The notes beneath the pieces are model-generated. The model had not been told where the DNA came from. It ran no database searches and saw only the letters and a program-made list of their open reading frames with translations. From positions 744,001 to 808,000 of the forward strand of contig NZ_CP022881.1 of assembly GCF_003491325.1 (NCBI RefSeq): DNA of 64,000 nucleotides, in the 5' to 3' direction. Of the stretch, positions 1 through 9,435 are shown one piece after another. The translations under genes were made by a program, and so were the position numbers. Source of the stretch: Staphylococcus sp. M0911 (lineage in GTDB: Bacteria > Bacillota > Bacilli > Staphylococcales > Staphylococcaceae). How positions within the stretch are numbered: position 1 is the first letter of the stretch; every line of letters begins with the position of its first letter.

Positions 1-1785
1 GATGTTCGCTATATCGTTCCAAATTAAATCTTCTAAATCATCTTGATTAGCAGATTGTACAACGTTTAATATTAATTCACCTAAATGATTTTGGACAGTT
101 GAATAAAATGCTTTATTGAAAACAGAGTCTTTAGATTCTGTCAAAATACGAGATTTCTCGTGAAATTGATTTGTAGCATAACCCATGCTATTTAATCTAG
201 CTTGATCGATTCGTAATCCTTCAAAATCTCTTACATATAAATGATTTAATGAACCATCTTCGTTAAAATGTGCTATTGCGTTCTGTAGATGTGCTTCAAG
301 TGCAATGCCGTACTTAGTTAATAGGGGCACTACTAAGCCTAATAGGGCATGACTATAATCTTTCATCCAAGCTTGGGCAGCTTCATCGTATGAAGTGAAG
401 TCATTGTGATTTTGGTATAACTTAATTAATGACACAATTGGCGGCTCAGGGTGATATGGATATTGGGCAACTAGACTTGATGGAATCATTGATGTTAACC
501 CTTTTTCCTTAAGATGAATGTTAATATTGGTTCTAAACAATGTACCTAATTGTTCACTACGCTCTGTTTGTATCGGGTCTTGGTCGTTTCTATTATAAAA
601 ATGGATACCAGCTAATTCATCAATGACCGATGATGCATATGGTTTGAATGTCATGTCATTAACTAATATTTGATTTAAAATGTGGGTCACTAATGGACCG
701 TTATGTGTGGTTTGTTCCGATAATGTTCTAATCTCTCCTGTAATATGCACATTAGTTGATAATTTAATATGAGGATCTTCATTAGGTGCTTTTGGCATCA
801 ATGTTCTAAATGATAACCCAGCATAATACGGTAAAGTACAATGTGTCTTTATGATCAAATGTTGATCAAGTTCTTTACTATAATCACGAGCAAGCACTTC
901 ATCATATTGCCAAGGATGCACAATCATCACATGATAATCATCTAGACTGATATCATGATATTCTTTTACTTCATCCTGAAGTTGTTGATACATTTTAGGG
1001 AAAAGTTGGTTCATCATGTCATTATAAGATTTAGCTAATGATTGAACTCTACTAAATTGATGATGTATCAAAATAATTTTCAAATTAATGGGTTGCGCAA
1101 ATTCAGGAGAATATTTAAATGTCTCACTAGAATTCATACCTTTTCTTAACTTTGCTCCTGGATGTAGGGGATGACCTTCAATAACAGATTGTTCTGAACG
1201 TAAATAGCTATCGTCATGATTTTTAATAATATCAAACAAAGGTCGTGACTCATCTTTCATACTATAGGCTTGATAGCTAATAGCAAAAATCATATTTGCA
1301 GCGCTGTTAGTTAAATCATCTTTAAATTGATCGCTCGCCTCGTTGTCTAACTCCGGTGCTTCAATTAAAACCAATTCTAAAATATCATTCGGATGTTCTA
1401 CTCGATAAAATATTGAATCATTTATGGATTGATAATAAAAAGGACCTTCAACATCTACACGATTAAATGCATGTTTACCACTTATAGGTGCATATAACTT
1501 TTTGTGAGATGCTTTAAATTCTATTTCTAAAACTTCAGGTCGATGGCTTGATAAACCTTCAATATCTTTACTTTTTAATATTCTGCTATGATCATTGCCA
1601 TTTACCAAATTTTCTCTATGTATGGATGTGACTAATCTTTGTGTCACTTTATCGCGACCGATATTTACATTTTCAATAAAGTATTGAGACCATTCTGGAT
1701 GAGATTGACTTAAAAATTGATAAGCATTTTGCTCATCTTTGGTCAATTTTAAATTATGTTCTTTTGTGTTTTTAATTAAATTCAT
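1..1785 (-). CDS. sfaD: Staphyloferrin A synthetase SfaD (NIS siderophore synthetase), 3' end cut by window edge
   Basis: The frame runs open from an ATG at 1785 to the left edge, giving 595 codons without a stop, so the C-terminus is missing. The IucA/IucC-family signature EGHPLHP lies at residues 203-209, followed by an HPWQYD motif and a C-terminal region containing ALEAHLQN, as in ATP-dependent NRPS-independent siderophore synthetases. In the known pathway SfaD joins one citrate to D-ornithine and SfaB then adds the second citrate. An AGAGGTG ribosome site precedes the start. The gene is divergent from sfaABC and shares their Fur-box intergenic region. The assignment to SfaD rather than another IucA/IucC enzyme rests on the sfaABC-htsABC context. 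Confidence 0.93.
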   Translation of the reverse strand, partial: MNLIKNTKEHNLKLTKDEQNAYQFLSQSHPEWSQYFIENVNIGRDKVTQRLVTSIHRENLVNGNDHSRILKSKDIEGLSSHRPEVLEIEFKASHKKLYAPISGKHAFNRVDVEGPFYYQSINDSIFYRVEHPNDILELVLIEAPELDNEASDQFKDDLTNSAANMIFAISYQAYSMKDESRPLFDIIKNHDDSYLRSEQSVIEGHPLHPGAKLRKGMNSSETFKYSPEFAQPINLKIILIHHQFSRVQSLAKSYNDMMNQLFPKMYQQLQDEVKEYHDISLDDYHVMIVHPWQYDEVLARDYSKELDQHLIIKTHCTLPYYAGLSFRTLMPKAPNEDPHIKLSTNVHITGEIRTLSEQTTHNGPLVTHILNQILVNDMTFKPYASSVIDELAGIHFYNRNDQDPIQTERSEQLGTLFRTNINIHLKEKGLTSMIPSSLVAQYPYHPEPPIVSLIKLYQNHNDFTSYDEAAQAWMKDYSHALLGLVVPLLTKYGIALEAHLQNAIAHFNEDGSLNHLYVRDFEGLRIDQARLNSMGYATNQFHEKSRILTESKDSVFNKAFYSTVQNHLGELILNVVQSANQDDLEDLIWNDIANI

Positions 1786-1806
1786 AATTCACCTCTAAAA
1801 AAATAT

Positions 1807-1866
1807 TTTACAAAAATTAATAAGATTTGTATAATCCATATTAATGATAATGATTATTATTATCAA
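1807..1866. promoter_or_regulatory. Divergent sfaD/sfaA promoters with shared Fur box
   Basis: A 19-bp Fur box (GATAATGATTATTATTATC, 1846-1864) differs from the classic palindrome at a single position. On the plus strand TTTACA (1807-1812) and TATAAT (1830-1835) are separated by 17 bp, placing the sfaA start near 1842 with the Fur box right at and after it. On the minus strand TTGATA (1866-1861) and TAATAT (1843-1838), also 17 bp apart, would serve sfaD, with the Fur box in the spacer. One box could therefore block both promoters when iron is plentiful. Promoter calls are by eye. Confidence 0.85.
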
Positions 1867-1887
1867 TTAAAAAGACAGGTGAAATTT

Positions 1888-3063
1888 ATGGCTAAATTTT
1901 TCTTTTCCAGTTCATTTCTTCTGTTTTTAGGGAATTGGATTGGGCAAATCGGGTTAAACTGGTTTGTACTTACTACATATCATAACGCAGTTTATTTAGG
2001 TTTAGTTAATTTTTGCCGGCTCGTACCCATTTTGTTACTAAGTGTATGGGCAGGCTCTATAGCTGATAAATATGATAAAGGAAATTTACTGCGTATTACA
2101 ATAACTTCATCATTCTTAGTGACGGCAATACTATGTGTGATGACATACTCATTTAATCAGATTCCGGTATATATTGTATTAATATATGCGACATTACGAG
2201 GAATGTTAAGTGCTGTTGAAACACCTGTGAGACAAGCGATCTTACCAGATTTATCTAATAAAATCACAACAACACAAGCAGTATCATTTCACTCATTTAT
2301 TATTAATATTTGTCGTTCTATTGGTCCAGCCATAGCAGGTGTTATTCTAGCAGTTTATCATGCGCCAACGACATTTTTAGCTCAAGCTATTTGTTATCTC
2401 ATAGCGGTAGCTTTATGTTTCCCTATACATATCCAAGCTACTCATATGGGGGATCATCAAAAAGAGATGTCAATAAAAGTAGTGATGGATTATTTCAAAC
2501 GCAATTTAGAAGGCAGTAAGATTTTCTTTACATCACTATTAATTATGGCAACCGGCTTTTCATATACAACTATATTACCGGTACTGACTAATCATGTATT
2601 CCCAGGACAATCTGAAATATTTGGTATTGCAATGACTTGTTGTGCCATTGGAGGCATTATTGCTACTGTGATATTACCTAAAATTCTCGATCATATCGAT
2701 GCTGTTAAAATGTATTATCTTAGTTCATTACTTTTTGGCATCGCCTTATTAGGTATCATTGTTCATAATTTAGTAATCATGTTTATCTGTATTACTTTAA
2801 TTGGATTATTTAGCCAATGGGCGAGAACAACAAATCGCGTATATTTCCAAAAAAGTGTTAAAGATTATGAAAGGGGTAAGGTATTAAGTATTGTAATGAT
2901 GGACCGAGGCATGATACCGTTAGGAAGTTTAATCATGAGTTTCTTTGCTGACAAATTTGGCGTATTAAATACATTTTTAATTATGGGAATAAGTACAGTA
3001 GCCATTTCGATCATATTTTACTTAATGCAACGAGTTCATAAAATTGGAGGAATTTCACAATGA
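1888..3063 (+). CDS. sfaA: Staphyloferrin A efflux transporter SfaA (MFS)
   Basis: This roughly 391-residue protein is almost entirely hydrophobic helices, with a loop GSIADKYDKGN (about residues 55-65) typical of the MFS motif between helices 2 and 3. It is the exporter of the sfa cluster, moving finished staphyloferrin A out of the cell. The frame is open from a GTG at 1879, but the ribosome site ACAGGTG covers that codon. The ATG at 1888, seven bases downstream, is the better start. The stop overlaps the sfaB start by four bases (ATGA), indicating translational coupling. Expression should follow the Fur-controlled promoter upstream. Confidence 0.9.
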   Translation: MAKFFFSSSFLLFLGNWIGQIGLNWFVLTTYHNAVYLGLVNFCRLVPILLLSVWAGSIADKYDKGNLLRITITSSFLVTAILCVMTYSFNQIPVYIVLIYATLRGMLSAVETPVRQAILPDLSNKITTTQAVSFHSFIINICRSIGPAIAGVILAVYHAPTTFLAQAICYLIAVALCFPIHIQATHMGDHQKEMSIKVVMDYFKRNLEGSKIFFTSLLIMATGFSYTTILPVLTNHVFPGQSEIFGIAMTCCAIGGIIATVILPKILDHIDAVKMYYLSSLLFGIALLGIIVHNLVIMFICITLIGLFSQWARTTNRVYFQKSVKDYERGKVLSIVMMDRGMIPLGSLIMSFFADKFGVLNTFLIMGISTVAISIIFYLMQRVHKIGGISQ

Positions 3064-4817
3064 CACGCAATGAGTGGTTACTTGCGGATAAAAACATTCA
3101 ACATAGAATGTTAAATGCAATATTAAAAGAGCAAATATGTCCTGAGGACGCAAAAATAAATAAAACAACAGAAAAAATTGAATTACAATATCATGGACGA
3201 GTTCTAACAGCATATGTTTTAAGAAAAAGTATGTTAGAAAGATATGTATTTGATGGAGCATTCACCTATCAATGTGGTGATGAACGCATTCAAATTACAA
3301 GTTTAGAAAGTTTACTTAACATATTGAATGATGCTTTTGATATTGAAATATCTGAGCGTTTATATCATGAGCTTATCCATAGTAGGGATAGCTTTGTAGA
3401 ATCATATAAACAATTTAATAATAGAACATCATTAATTCATCAAAGTATGACATTTTCAATGTTGCCAGACACGATTAATTTTTTTACGTGGTTGCAACAT
3501 ATAAAAGATAATGGTGCTACAAATGATTTAAGTTACTCTGAAAGTTTAGTATTAGAAGGACATCCTACACATCCTTTAACTAAGACGAAGTTGCCATTAA
3601 CGACAGAGGAAATACGTCGCTATGCACCAGAATTTGAAAAAATTATTCCATTACATATTATGCTCGTTTCATCATCACATATCATCACGACATCAATGGA
3701 AAATGATGAACAGTATATCGTTAATCAAGTTATTCCAGAACTAAAAGATAAATTACAAGCTTTTCTTAAACCACTCGATTTAGATATCAATGATTACCGG
3801 GCAATCTTTGTTCATCCTTGGCAATATGACCATGTGATTGGGGAACGTTTTAAAACATGGATTAGCGACAAAATATTAATACCAACCCCATTTACAGTTG
3901 AATCTAAAGCCACATTGTCATTTAGAACGATGGAGTTATTGCATCATCCATTTCATATTAAATTGCCAGTCAATGTACAAGCAACAAGTGCTGTACGTAC
4001 GATATCTACTGTAACAACGGTTGATGGCCCTAAGTTAAGTTATGCATTGCAAGATATGTTGAATATATATCCTGAATTAAAAGTGGCTGCGGAGCCATTT
4101 GGTGAGTATGTTGATGTGGACCCTGACTTAGCTCGTCAATTAGCATGTATCGTAAGAGAAAAGCCAGTGTTAACTCAAGAAGGTTCAACTATAGTAAGTG
4201 CGAGTTTAGTGAATCGTAATCCAGTTGATAACGATGTCGTGGTTGATAGTTATATTAAGTGGACTTATAACGAACTCACTTCAGAATCGATAGAACGATT
4301 TATTCGTCAATATACTAGTACGTTAGTAAGACCATTAATAGCGTATATTCAAGATTACGGTATTGCCTTAGAAGCACATATGCAAAATACTATTGTTAAT
4401 CTTGGCCCTAATTACCAAATGAACTTTTTAGTCCGTGATTTGGGTGGTTCACGTATTGATTTGCAAACATTGAAATATAAGTTACCAGATGTTGAGATTA
4501 CGAATGAAAGTTTAATTGCAGATTCAATTGAAGCAGTGATAGGTAAGTTTCAACATGCCGTTGTTCAAAACCAACTTGCAGAATTAATTCATCATTTTAA
4601 TCAATATGACATGGTGAATGAACAGGCATTATTTAAAATAGTTCAACAAGAAATTGAAACTGCGATTGATGACAATAAAAATCATGCCGAAGCTTTACCT
4701 CGTGTCTTATTTGGACAAAAGATTTCAGTTAAAGCATTATTAAGTATGAGAATGGAAAATAAAGTGAAGAAATATTTGAATACAGAATTGGAAAATCCAA
4801 TAAAAAAAGAGGTGTAA
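3060..4817 (+). CDS. sfaB: Staphyloferrin A synthetase SfaB (NIS synthetase)
   Basis: The 585-residue protein belongs to the IucA/IucC superfamily. It has the nucleotide-binding signature EGHPTHP at residues 166-172, FVHPWQYD near residue 250, and the C-terminal FhuF-like iron reductase/transferase region with ALEAHMQN. In staphyloferrin A synthesis it condenses the second citrate onto the citryl-D-ornithine made by SfaD. It overlaps sfaA by four bases and is followed by sfaC after four bases, so the three genes form one transcription unit. Length and motif spacing are normal for the family. Confidence 0.92.
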   Translation: MTRNEWLLADKNIQHRMLNAILKEQICPEDAKINKTTEKIELQYHGRVLTAYVLRKSMLERYVFDGAFTYQCGDERIQITSLESLLNILNDAFDIEISERLYHELIHSRDSFVESYKQFNNRTSLIHQSMTFSMLPDTINFFTWLQHIKDNGATNDLSYSESLVLEGHPTHPLTKTKLPLTTEEIRRYAPEFEKIIPLHIMLVSSSHIITTSMENDEQYIVNQVIPELKDKLQAFLKPLDLDINDYRAIFVHPWQYDHVIGERFKTWISDKILIPTPFTVESKATLSFRTMELLHHPFHIKLPVNVQATSAVRTISTVTTVDGPKLSYALQDMLNIYPELKVAAEPFGEYVDVDPDLARQLACIVREKPVLTQEGSTIVSASLVNRNPVDNDVVVDSYIKWTYNELTSESIERFIRQYTSTLVRPLIAYIQDYGIALEAHMQNTIVNLGPNYQMNFLVRDLGGSRIDLQTLKYKLPDVEITNESLIADSIEAVIGKFQHAVVQNQLAELIHHFNQYDMVNEQALFKIVQQEIETAIDDNKNHAEALPRVLFGQKISVKALLSMRMENKVKKYLNTELENPIKKEV

Positions 4818-4821
4818 GTAC

Positions 4822-5901
4822 ATGGCAAATATAAATATAAATTTATCCAAAATACAATACAATGCCAAAGTACTTCAAACAATTTTAGATGCTAAACACA
4901 TACAATTTACACCTGTTATTAAATCTATCGCAGGTGATCGTCAAATTGTTCAAAAATTAATCGATTTAGGTATCACTCATTTTGCAGATTCACGATTAGA
5001 GAATATAAGACAATTAACTGATTTTGATTGTTCATTCACGATACTACGATCAACACAATTATCACAGTTAGATAATATGATTAAAAATGCACAAATCAGT
5101 ATTCAAACCGAATTAAATACAATTTTAGAGCTTAATCGTATAGCAGAACAATTAAATTTAAAACATCAAGTAATATTAATGGTTGATTGGAAAGACGGTA
5201 GAGAGGGTGTTCTAACGTACGATGTTGTTAAATATATAGAAACCATATTAAATTTATCTCATATTCAATTAATAGGTCTGTCATTTAATTTTATGTGTTT
5301 TAAATCAGGAACACCTATCGAAGATGACGTCTTTATGATTAATAAATTTGTGAGTGCCATAGAGAGAGAAATAGGTTATCGCATGAAAATTGTATCTGGT
5401 GGAAACTCAAGTATGCTACCGTTAACAATGTATAATGACTTAGGTAAAATAAATGAATTACGAATTGGTGAAACATTATTTAGAGGTGTCGATACAACTA
5501 CAGACAAGCCTGTTTCACATTTGTATCAAGATGCGATAGTATTGGAAGCGGAAATATTAGAAATTAAACCACGTATGAATAGCCATACGAAACAGTCATA
5601 TTTGCAAGCGATTGTTGATATAGGGTACATTGATACTGATACAACTCATATAAATCCTATAGCCAATGATATCCAAATTATTGGCGCCTCTAGTGATCAT
5701 TTAATGATCGATTTAAACAATCAGGATCATTATCAAATCGGTAATAAAATTCAATTTCAATTAAGCTATGAAGCCTTATCTCGTTCGATGTATAATAAAA
5801 ACTTAGAAAAAGTTTATGCCACTGATATGAAAGTTGAAACGATGATACATTCTTTTAATGAACCCTTTTGTTCAATTCATAATATAAAATCAAATATTTA
5901 A
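4822..5901 (+). CDS. sfaC: SfaC, PLP-dependent alanine racemase-fold enzyme (ornithine racemase role)
   Basis: The 359-residue protein has the fold-type III racemase layout: the PLP lysine is K34 in FTPVIKS, a TIM-barrel region follows with VSGGNSS and a substrate-binding stretch, and there is a short C-terminal domain. SfaC is thought to supply D-ornithine, the backbone of staphyloferrin A. It lies four bases after sfaB and a terminator follows, so it is the last gene of the operon. It is distinct from the cell-wall alanine racemase Alr. The exact substrate is inferred from context. Confidence 0.88.
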   Translation: MANININLSKIQYNAKVLQTILDAKHIQFTPVIKSIAGDRQIVQKLIDLGITHFADSRLENIRQLTDFDCSFTILRSTQLSQLDNMIKNAQISIQTELNTILELNRIAEQLNLKHQVILMVDWKDGREGVLTYDVVKYIETILNLSHIQLIGLSFNFMCFKSGTPIEDDVFMINKFVSAIEREIGYRMKIVSGGNSSMLPLTMYNDLGKINELRIGETLFRGVDTTTDKPVSHLYQDAIVLEAEILEIKPRMNSHTKQSYLQAIVDIGYIDTDTTHINPIANDIQIIGASSDHLMIDLNNQDHYQIGNKIQFQLSYEALSRSMYNKNLEKVYATDMKVETMIHSFNEPFCSIHNIKSNI

Positions 5902-5906
5902 ACAGC

Positions 5907-5966
5907 GGGGCACCGACAACAGCGATCTTATATGAGATTGAGAAAAAACGTTAGGTGCTCCTTTTT
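5907..5966 (+). terminator. Terminator after sfaC
   Basis: An imperfect stem joins GGGGCACCGACAAC (5907-5920) with GTTAGGTGCTCC (5950-5961) and ends in five T residues. The about 29-base loop holds a smaller imperfect hairpin. It separates sfaABC from htsABC. Confidence 0.7.
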
Positions 5967-6074
5967 AATATCTTAAATAATTAAAATTCAAATCAATGAT
6001 AAAACCATTACGTATTATATAAGATAAAGGTATTCAGAGGTCTCAAATTAATTATAAAATTTATAAAAATCATA

Positions 6075-6103
6075 TTGACAATGAGAATCGTTATCAATAA
6101 ACT
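6075..6103 (+). promoter_or_regulatory. htsA promoter overlapped by Fur box
   Basis: TTGACA (6075-6080) is followed after 17 bp by TAAACT (6098-6103). A Fur-box-like 19-mer, GACAATGAGAATCGTTATC (6077-6095), covers the -35 and spacer, so iron-loaded Fur would block RNA polymerase directly. The box is less perfect than the sfaA/sfaD one. htsA starts at 6141 behind AAGGAGTGG. Confidence 0.8.
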
Positions 6104-6140
6104 ATATATGTAAGCATATACATAGTTAAGGAGTGGAAAA

Positions 6141-7148
6141 ATGAAAGGTATCAAGTTTTTGAGCATACTCGGCTTAATGTTAGCTTTAGTTTTAGTGACT
6201 GCATGCGGTAGTGTAAGCAATAACGGGTCAGACGACTCTAAAAATAAATCAGCATCTAAAGCTGGGGTTGAAATTAAACATGCTGAAGGAACAACAAAAG
6301 TTCCTAAACATCCTAAACGTGTGGTCGTTCTTGAATACTCGTTTGTAGATGCATTAGCAGCGTTAGATGTTAAACCTGTAGGGGTTGCAGATGATAATAA
6401 AAAAGAACGTATTATTAAACCATTAAGAGATAAAATCGGAAATTATACTTCAGTAGGTGCTCGTAAGCAACCTAATTTAGAAGAGATTAGTAAGTTAAAA
6501 CCAGATTTAATTATTGCTGATAGCAACAGACATAAAGGAATTTATAAAGATTTAAACAAAATTGCACCAACAATCGAACTAAAAAGTTTCGATGGTAACT
6601 ATGATGATAATATCGATGCATTCAAAACAATTTCTAAGGCATTAGGTAAAGAAGACCAAGGTAAAAAGCGTCTAAAAGAACATGATAAGAAAATTGCTGA
6701 ATACAAAAAAGACATCAAATTTGATAAAGATGAAAAAGTATTACCAGCTGTAGCAGCAAAATCAAGTTTCTTAGGACATCCTAGTGAATCATATGTTGGT
6801 CAATTCCTAACACAATTAGGATTTAAAGAAGCATTATCACCAGATGTTACAAAAGGATTAAGTAAATACTTAAAAGGACCTTATTTAGAAATGAATTCAG
6901 AAACATTGTCAGACGTTAATCCAGGTCGTATGTTTATTATGACTGATAAAGCAAGTCCGGACGAACCAACATTCAAGAAAATGCAAAAAGATCCAGTTTG
7001 GAAAAAACTTGATGCAGTAAAAAATAATCGTGTAGATGTTGTAGATCGTGACTTATGGGCAAGAGCTCGTGGTTTAATTTCTTCTGAAGAAATGGCAAAA
7101 GAATTAGTTGAGATTTCTAAAAAGGATCACAATAAAGACGATAAGTAA
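6141..7148 (+). CDS. htsA: Staphyloferrin A-binding lipoprotein HtsA
   Basis: This 335-residue ABC substrate-binding lipoprotein begins with a signal peptide and lipobox LVTAC, with Cys22 as the lipidated residue. A Ser/Asn/Lys-rich linker then leads to a class III (helical-backbone) siderophore-binding domain. The pattern [25 protein letters not shown] is typical of FhuD/FecB-type receptors. HtsA captures ferric staphyloferrin A on the outer face of the membrane and passes it to HtsBC. The preceding Fur box indicates iron repression. It lies 11 bases before htsB. Confidence 0.92.
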   Translation: MKGIKFLSILGLMLALVLVTACGSVSNNGSDDSKNKSASKAGVEIKHAEGTTKVPKHPKRVVVLEYSFVDALAALDVKPVGVADDNKKERIIKPLRDKIGNYTSVGARKQPNLEEISKLKPDLIIADSNRHKGIYKDLNKIAPTIELKSFDGNYDDNIDAFKTISKALGKEDQGKKRLKEHDKKIAEYKKDIKFDKDEKVLPAVAAKSSFLGHPSESYVGQFLTQLGFKEALSPDVTKGLSKYLKGPYLEMNSETLSDVNPGRMFIMTDKASPDEPTFKKMQKDPVWKKLDAVKNNRVDVVDRDLWARARGLISSEEMAKELVEISKKDHNKDDK

Positions 7149-7159
7149 GGTGGAAAACG

Positions 7160-8191
7160 ATGACTATGAAAGAACAAAGTAGTCAATCCGCTATATTACA
7201 AGAAAAAAGAAAACGCACTACACTCGCATATATTGTGAGTGTGTGCTTTCTTTTTATTTGTATTTATTTAAATTTAGCGATTGGTTCTTCTCATATTGAA
7301 TTTAAAGATATCTTTCATTATATTACAGGGCATACTGATACGAAGCAGTCATTCTTGATACATAATTCAAGAATGCCACGCATGTTAGCAGGTTTATTAA
7401 TCGGTGGTGCACTGGCACTTGCAGGTTTACTAATGCAATCTATTACAAGAAATCCATTGGCTTCACCGCAAATATTTGGTGTGAATGCTGGTGCTTCTTT
7501 TGTAATTGTATTAATAACGGTTCTAATACCATCACTTGAAAGCTATTCCATGATTTTAGCAATGATAGGTGCATTTTTAGGTGGATTAACGGTCTATACA
7601 CTTTCAGGTTCAACCAAGGCAATGACTCCAGTTAAATTAGCATTAGCAGGTATGGCAGTTCATTTATTCTTTAGTAGTATGACCCAAGGGGTAATATTGT
7701 TAAATGAGGATTCCAACTCATCAGTGATGTTTTGGTTAGTAGGTTCATTGTCAGGTGTTAAGTGGCCAGAAGTGATTGCTATTACACCATGGTTAGTTGT
7801 GGCTATGATAGTTACAATGCTTATGGGACGACAATTAACAATAATGGAACTAGGCGACGATATTGCTAAAGGATTAGGTCAAAAAATTCAAGTTGTTCGA
7901 ATGCTCTTAGGATTATTAGTCATTATTTTAGCGGGTTTATCAGTTTCAATCGTAGGTCCTATAGGATTTGTAGGCTTGATCGTACCTCATATTGTTAAAC
8001 GTTATATCAATAATAATTATATTTTAATGATTCCACTCACTATTATAATTGGTGCCGATTTATTATTATTTTCTGATGTTTTATCACGACTTGTCACACA
8101 TCCTTTTGAATCTCCAGTTGGTATCGTGACTTCTTTCGTAGGTGCATTTTACTTCTTATTTATCACAGTTAAAGGGGTGAAACGCGTATGA
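7160..8191 (+). CDS. htsB: Staphyloferrin A ABC permease HtsB
   Basis: The 343-residue membrane protein of the FecCD permease family has about ten helices. It carries the family signature RMPRMLAGLLIGGALALAG in the N-terminal third and GLIVPHIVKR, the coupling region that contacts the ATPase, in the C-terminal third. It pairs with HtsC as the channel for ferric staphyloferrin A. Two in-frame ATGs (7160 and 7166) are both compatible with the AAGGTGG ribosome site. The stop overlaps the htsC start by four bases. Confidence 0.92.
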   Translation: MTMKEQSSQSAILQEKRKRTTLAYIVSVCFLFICIYLNLAIGSSHIEFKDIFHYITGHTDTKQSFLIHNSRMPRMLAGLLIGGALALAGLLMQSITRNPLASPQIFGVNAGASFVIVLITVLIPSLESYSMILAMIGAFLGGLTVYTLSGSTKAMTPVKLALAGMAVHLFFSSMTQGVILLNEDSNSSVMFWLVGSLSGVKWPEVIAITPWLVVAMIVTMLMGRQLTIMELGDDIAKGLGQKIQVVRMLLGLLVIILAGLSVSIVGPIGFVGLIVPHIVKRYINNNYILMIPLTIIIGADLLLFSDVLSRLVTHPFESPVGIVTSFVGAFYFLFITVKGVKRV

Positions 8192-9153
8192 CAAGGAAGA
8201 AGCATATGATTAGATATAGTATTGTTACAATATTATTAGTTATTAGTGCCATTTTTAGCTTATGTATTGGCTCAGTAATCGTGAATCCTATCGAGGCGAT
8301 TAAAGGCATCTTCACACATGATAATTTTATTTTAAATGAATATAGAATCCCTAGAACATTATTAGGACTGATTATCGGTAGCAGTTTAGCGATATCTGGG
8401 GCAATTATCCAAGGTGTTGTTCGAAATCCACTTGCCTCTCCAGATGTGATAGGTATCTCTAAAGGTGCTAGTTTAGCTGCTGTCATTATCATCATGTTAT
8501 TTCCATCTGCACCATTAGCTATATTGCCTATCGGTTCGTTTATCGGGGCGTTAATGATTAGCCTAATATTATCTTTTTTAATTTCTAAATTTGATGTTAA
8601 AGGTTCTAATTTAGCTTTAATTGGTTTGGCAATTGGAGCAATATGTACGGCGATTGTGCAGTTCTTGTTAATTCGTAATCCTATGGATGCTAATAATGCA
8701 CTTGTTTGGTTAACCGGTAGTTTATACGGTCATAATATTTCAAACTTTTTATCTGTATTACCTTGGTTCATTATTACTATTCCGATAATTTTAATGTTGA
8801 GCCATCAATTAGATATCCTAGGATTAGGAGATAACGTCGCTGTCGCATTAGGTGCTAGAGTTAAAAGATTAAAAATGGTATTACTCATTTTATCAGTAAT
8901 GTTAGCCGGTGCTTCCATTTCAGTCGTAGGTGGTATTAGCTTCTTAGGATTAATTTCACCTCATATTGCAAGACAAATAGTTGGTCATAAAACAATGCAT
9001 GTCGCAATGATGTCCGGTTTAATCGGAGCGATATTATTAACATTTGGTGATGGTTTAGCAAGAGGTATTCATCCCCCATTGGATATCCCAGTAGGTGTCA
9101 TTATTGCTATTATCGGGGCACCTTACTTCTTATTTTTATTAAGAAAAATGTAA
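8188..9153 (+). CDS. htsC: Staphyloferrin A ABC permease HtsC
   Basis: The 321-residue second FecCD-type permease subunit has RIPRTLLGLIIGSSLAISG near residue 50 and GLISPHIARQ in the coupling-helix region near residue 255. It is translationally coupled to htsB by an ATGA overlap. No ABC ATPase gene follows. In S. aureus the Hts system borrows the FhuC ATPase encoded elsewhere, and the same arrangement is likely here. A hairpin closes the operon. Confidence 0.92.
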   Translation: MTRKKHMIRYSIVTILLVISAIFSLCIGSVIVNPIEAIKGIFTHDNFILNEYRIPRTLLGLIIGSSLAISGAIIQGVVRNPLASPDVIGISKGASLAAVIIIMLFPSAPLAILPIGSFIGALMISLILSFLISKFDVKGSNLALIGLAIGAICTAIVQFLLIRNPMDANNALVWLTGSLYGHNISNFLSVLPWFIITIPIILMLSHQLDILGLGDNVAVALGARVKRLKMVLLILSVMLAGASISVVGGISFLGLISPHIARQIVGHKTMHVAMMSGLIGAILLTFGDGLARGIHPPLDIPVGVIIAIIGAPYFLFLLRKM

Positions 9154-9174
9154 TCATAAGTTGTACGGCTAATG

Positions 9175-9230
9175 GACATATGATGCATCAAGACACAGGA
9201 TATTGTGTTTCTTGGTGCATTTTATATGTC
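9175..9230 (+). terminator. Hairpin after htsC, probable terminator
   Basis: A long imperfect inverted repeat begins GACATATGATGCATCA and ends with its near-complement at 9230. The core hairpin (about 9183-9218) is followed only by a short TTTTA. It is the likely end of the hts transcript, though the weak T tract makes it less certain than most others here. Confidence 0.5.
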
Positions 9231-9435
9231 ATAAAAATGTTTAAGCGAGTAGCTATGAAATTCTAAAATTATTTAACTTATAGCCATTGCACTTTGAATG
9301 TAAATCGCGTATAGTATTAAATACTTAATTATTCATAAAAATGTATATATATGAGATGACGTTTAGAAAGAAATATAAATGTAATTTGAGTATATATAAT
9401 TGTATTTTTAAATAGATAGAAATGGATGACGGAAG

